From an uncultured Bacillaceae bacterium (GTDB lineage: Bacteria > Bacillota > Bacilli > Bacillales > Alkalibacillaceae), in NCBI GenBank assembly GCA_937983065.1, contig CALKAL010000175.1:1-8056 (forward strand): 8,056 nt of DNA, given 5' to 3'. This document shows positions 6,326 to 8,056 of this stretch, piece by piece. Within the stretch, counting starts at the first letter, position 1. Each line of letters begins with the position of its first letter. The position numbers and the translations under genes are program-made. The notes beneath the pieces are model-generated. The model worked only from the letters and a program-made list of their open reading frames with translations. It made no database searches and had not been told where the DNA came from.

Positions 6326-7528
6326 TTACGATTCTCTTGTCCATTCCTTTGATTTAGTTTGCAAGTTCTGTATAATCTCTAAAGCGAGTGAATGAACCTC
6401 GTTTAATTTTTCTTCGCTAATCCATTGTTCGGTATCGTCTTTTGTATGTAGTAAATCCGACACACCAGTGCAACTGAAAGGGATGCTTGGAACTCCATTT
6501 GAGAAAAATGTATAATGATTACTTTCATACCAAGGTGAAGTCCATTGTACTGAAGGAAATTCACGTTTAAGTTCTTTTAAATTTGTTTCTAATTCATTTG
6601 AACCAGATATGAGCGTCATATTGTTCGTTCCAAGTACTTGGCCAACACCATCAAAATTCATAGCGACAATTGCATCTTGTAAACTGTTTTTGTGTTTTTG
6701 TAAGTAAATCGTATCCCCTAAACCGAGGTATTCTTCTGAGCTAAAGGCGATAAATTCAAATCCACATTGCCAGTCATCTCGCTTTGCAATTTCTTCAGCT
6801 AAAGAAAGTAAAAGCGTAACACCCGAAGCATTGTCAAACGCCCCATTAGTGTCAAACACCGTATCATAATGGGCAGTAAGAATGATTTTATCAGGTCTTT
6901 CCCCTTTTATCCTTCCAATAATATTACTTGTCTTACCTTCTGTTTTTTTACTATTAATCACGCATCTTATTGAAGCATTGGGAAGGTTATTTTTTAGTTC
7001 TAACCCCACCTCAGGAGAAACTGTAAGCGAAGGAATTGAAAAATCCCAGTCATTTATTATCGGTAAATTATTTTCTTTTTCCATTCTGACAAAAATGATC
7101 GCTGAGGGCTTTTTTTCTTCGAGTAGCCGAATAGTTTGTTGGTGATGCTCAGGATTATATATTGTAAACCCTTTTGGGACATAATTTTCTTTTGACAATT
7201 CTCCATATAAAAATGCTATTTTACCTTCTAAATTAGGTGCCAAAGTGAGTTCTTCTATAGTGCAAAGAGGGACAATTTCACCAGAAACATTACAAGGCTC
7301 GGAAAAATTATTACCCTTTGCCTCTAAACGTTTTCCATTCAACTCTACAAAGGCCTCTTCCAATTGCCAATCAGGTACTTCGAATTCTTGTGTTTCGACG
7401 TCCAAACCATGATTTTTAAATACTGTTTCAATATAATTTGATGCGACGTGATTTGCCTCTGTTCCGACTGGGCGGCAGCCAATTTCATTTGATAGTGTCC
7501 TAAAGTGTTTCATTAAAGTTTCTTGCAT
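6326..7528 (-). CDS. M28-family zinc metallopeptidase
   Basis: The 400-residue product is an M28 aminopeptidase-like exopeptidase. The metal ligands are in the usual order: His220 (TAHYDT), bridging Asp232 (AFDNASG), catalytic Glu265 and ligand Glu266 (SSEEYLGLG), Asp293 (NFDGVG) and His361 (LLHTKDD). The N-terminal part (1-40, HFRTLSNEIGCRPVGTE) is a standard M28 opening. A PA-like inserted domain covers about 80-195. There is no signal peptide or lipobox, so it appears cytoplasmic, unlike many secreted M28 enzymes; it may process peptides or aminoacylated small molecules. I chose the ATG at 7528 because AGGGGG lies 10 bases upstream and the M28 homology begins there. The frame stays open to 7717, but that extension covers a terminator hairpin. 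Confidence 0.9.
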   Translation of the reverse strand: MQETLMKHFRTLSNEIGCRPVGTEANHVASNYIETVFKNHGLDVETQEFEVPDWQLEEAFVELNGKRLEAKGNNFSEPCNVSGEIVPLCTIEELTLAPNLEGKIAFLYGELSKENYVPKGFTIYNPEHHQQTIRLLEEKKPSAIIFVRMEKENNLPIINDWDFSIPSLTVSPEVGLELKNNLPNASIRCVINSKKTEGKTSNIIGRIKGERPDKIILTAHYDTVFDTNGAFDNASGVTLLLSLAEEIAKRDDWQCGFEFIAFSSEEYLGLGDTIYLQKHKNSLQDAIVAMNFDGVGQVLGTNNMTLISGSNELETNLKELKREFPSVQWTSPWYESNHYTFFSNGVPSIPFSCTGVSDLLHTKDDTEQWISEEKLNEVHSLALEIIQNLQTKSKEWTRES

Positions 7529-7538
7529 ATTCCTAATT

Positions 7539-7544
7539 CCCCCT
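7539..7544 (-). promoter_or_regulatory. Ribosome binding site fixing the peptidase start
   Basis: On the minus strand AGGGGG ends 10 bases before the ATG at 7528. It decides between this start and ones further upstream in the same open frame. Confidence 0.75.
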
Positions 7545-7596
7545 ATGTTGCTCGAATAAAGCTTGTCCTTTAATAGTTTAAATTCAACAAAAAGAA

Positions 7597-7621
7597 GCGA
7601 TAATCCTTTTTGAATTATCGC
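7597..7621 (-). terminator. Terminator hairpin in the peptidase leader (attenuator?)
   Basis: Arms 7597-7604 (gcgataat) and 7614-7621 (attatcgc) pair perfectly, and in the minus-strand RNA a G-U and a G-C pair extend the stem to 10 bp around a 5-base loop. The minus strand continues as TTCTTTTTG, a proper T-tract. It lies about 70 bases upstream of the peptidase start codon. I see no good promoter between it and the gene, so transcripts may have to read through it. Confidence 0.65.
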
Positions 7622-7671
7622 ACTCGCGGAACTAGAACCGTCACCTGAACTATTTACTTTACTCGTATAAA

Positions 7672-7759
7672 CATATCTCAAACTGGATATGACAATATTC
7701 TGTATTGCAGAAGACACTTATTGAAATCCCTGAAATCACATATAGCCCATCAATAAGTG
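7672..7759 (-). ncRNA. Hairpin-rich candidate leader RNA upstream of the peptidase
   Basis: Three inverted repeats stand in series just upstream of the terminator: 7715-7724 with 7750-7759 (cacttattga/tcaataagtg, 10 bp perfect, 25-base loop), 7698-7702 with 7708-7712 (ttctg/cagaa) and 7672-7677 with 7686-7691 (catatc/gatatg). With the terminator they suggest a structured 5' leader such as a riboswitch or attenuator. I could not match it to a known class; in particular the T-box AGGGTGGNACCGCG sequence is absent. The longest dyad also overlaps a plus-strand coding-like frame. Confidence 0.3.
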
Positions 7760-7920
7760 GTTACGCAGGTGAACCAATAGCAAAATGGATAGTGGAATAA
7801 AAAACGAGAAAATTTATACAACATCGCTTCGCTGATAAATTAAAAGAAGAATACCTATTCTTATACTGCCACGCCATTTTCTATTATGTAACACGAATCT
7901 ATTTTTTTAAAAAAGGCTAA
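7693..7920 (+). pseudogene. Broken plus-strand reading frame, unidentified
   Basis: One plus frame reads coding-like sequence (IEIPEITYSPSISGYAG, then EPIAKWIVE) to a TAA at 7798. It continues in the same frame (FIQHRFADKLKEEYLFLY, then CHAIFYYV) to a TAA at 7918. It has no ribosome site or clear start, and a TGA lies just upstream at 7690. It may be a decayed gene fragment or simply an open stretch in AT-rich DNA. I do not recognise a family. Confidence 0.25.
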
Positions 7921-7981
7921 GCCACATTCCACAGTTTTTCTAAAAATACATTAATATCAGTGGTGGATTAAAAATAAAAAC

Positions 7982-8018
7982 CCGGAAATAATTTAATCTA
8001 TTTTTAAATCATTTCCGG
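7982..8018 (-). terminator. Intrinsic terminator of a gene beyond the right edge
   Basis: Arms 7982-7996 (CCGGAAATAATTTAA) and 8004-8018 (TTAAATCATTTCCGG) pair over 15 bp with one mismatch around a 7-base loop. On the minus strand the stem is followed by GTTTTTATTTTTAA. This fits the end of a minus-strand gene lying past 8056. Confidence 0.8.
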
Positions 8019-8056
8019 ATCTGAAGAAATTGCAATTTTTTAAATGCTACACTTTC

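Larger units (their letters stand above)
7529..8056. other. Long non-coding region upstream of the peptidase
   Basis: These 528 bases hold no intact gene. Reading leftward on the minus strand they contain the terminator of an off-window gene (8018-7982), an AT-rich stretch that should carry the peptidase promoter (no clear -35/-10 pair found), a hairpin cluster (7759-7672), the attenuator-like terminator (7621-7597) and the peptidase ribosome site. Confidence 0.55.

Noticed and set aside
7590..7660. T-box riboswitch ahead of the peptidase
   Set aside because: A ccgcg before a terminator recalls a T-box, but the AGGGTGGNACC part and the antiterminator partner (a CGTCCCT-like sequence) are missing.
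7529..7717. N-terminal extension of the peptidase by 63 residues
   Set aside because: The open frame runs to 7717, but M28 similarity starts at the ATG at 7528, which has its own AGGGGG site, and the extension crosses a terminator hairpin.
1..8056. CRISPR array, toxin-antitoxin pair or phage-defence operon
   Set aside because: No spaced direct repeats, no paired small overlapping genes and no defence-type domains were found on either strand.

Overview
This is an AT-rich window with Bacillota-style Shine-Dalgarno sites (GGAGGG, AGGAG, AGGGGG). It most resembles a Bacillales chromosome of the Bacillus/Lysinibacillus kind. The basis is the gene families present: a YhfM-like lipoprotein, a DUF3185-like membrane peptide and a 7TMR-DISM hybrid histidine kinase. 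The genus is not proven. I see no rRNA, tRNA, CRISPR array or intact transposase.

Layout: (1) 1-85 is a nested inverted repeat, probably the terminator of the kinase gene with a small palindromic insert. (2) 185-3282, minus strand, is one large sensor-kinase gene read in two frames. The upstream frame holds an anchor, an extracytoplasmic domain and five membrane helices. The downstream frame holds the last two helices, HisKA-HATPase, a receiver domain and a LytS-type kinase module. A net one-base frame change between about 2170 and 2200 separates them. (3) 3493-3918, minus, is a small YhfM-like lipoprotein with a strong terminator. (4) 4294-4521 is the only convincing plus-strand gene, a two-helix DUF3185-like protein, followed by a palindrome and a terminator hairpin. 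(5) 4841-5563, 5784-6215 and 6326-7528, all minus, are a SAM-dependent methyltransferase, a Nudix hydrolase and an M28 metallopeptidase, each with its own ribosome binding site and with gaps of 110-220 bases. (6) 7529-8056 is non-coding. It holds a hairpin-rich leader with an intrinsic terminator ahead of the peptidase, a broken plus-strand reading frame, and the terminator of a minus-strand gene lying beyond the right edge.

The genes do not form an obvious pathway. They look like separately transcribed chromosomal genes for signalling, envelope and small-molecule metabolism. I found no convincing new multi-gene system. The points most worth checking are the frame break in the hybrid kinase, the attenuator-like leader of the peptidase gene, the nested palindrome at the left edge and the altered Nudix box.
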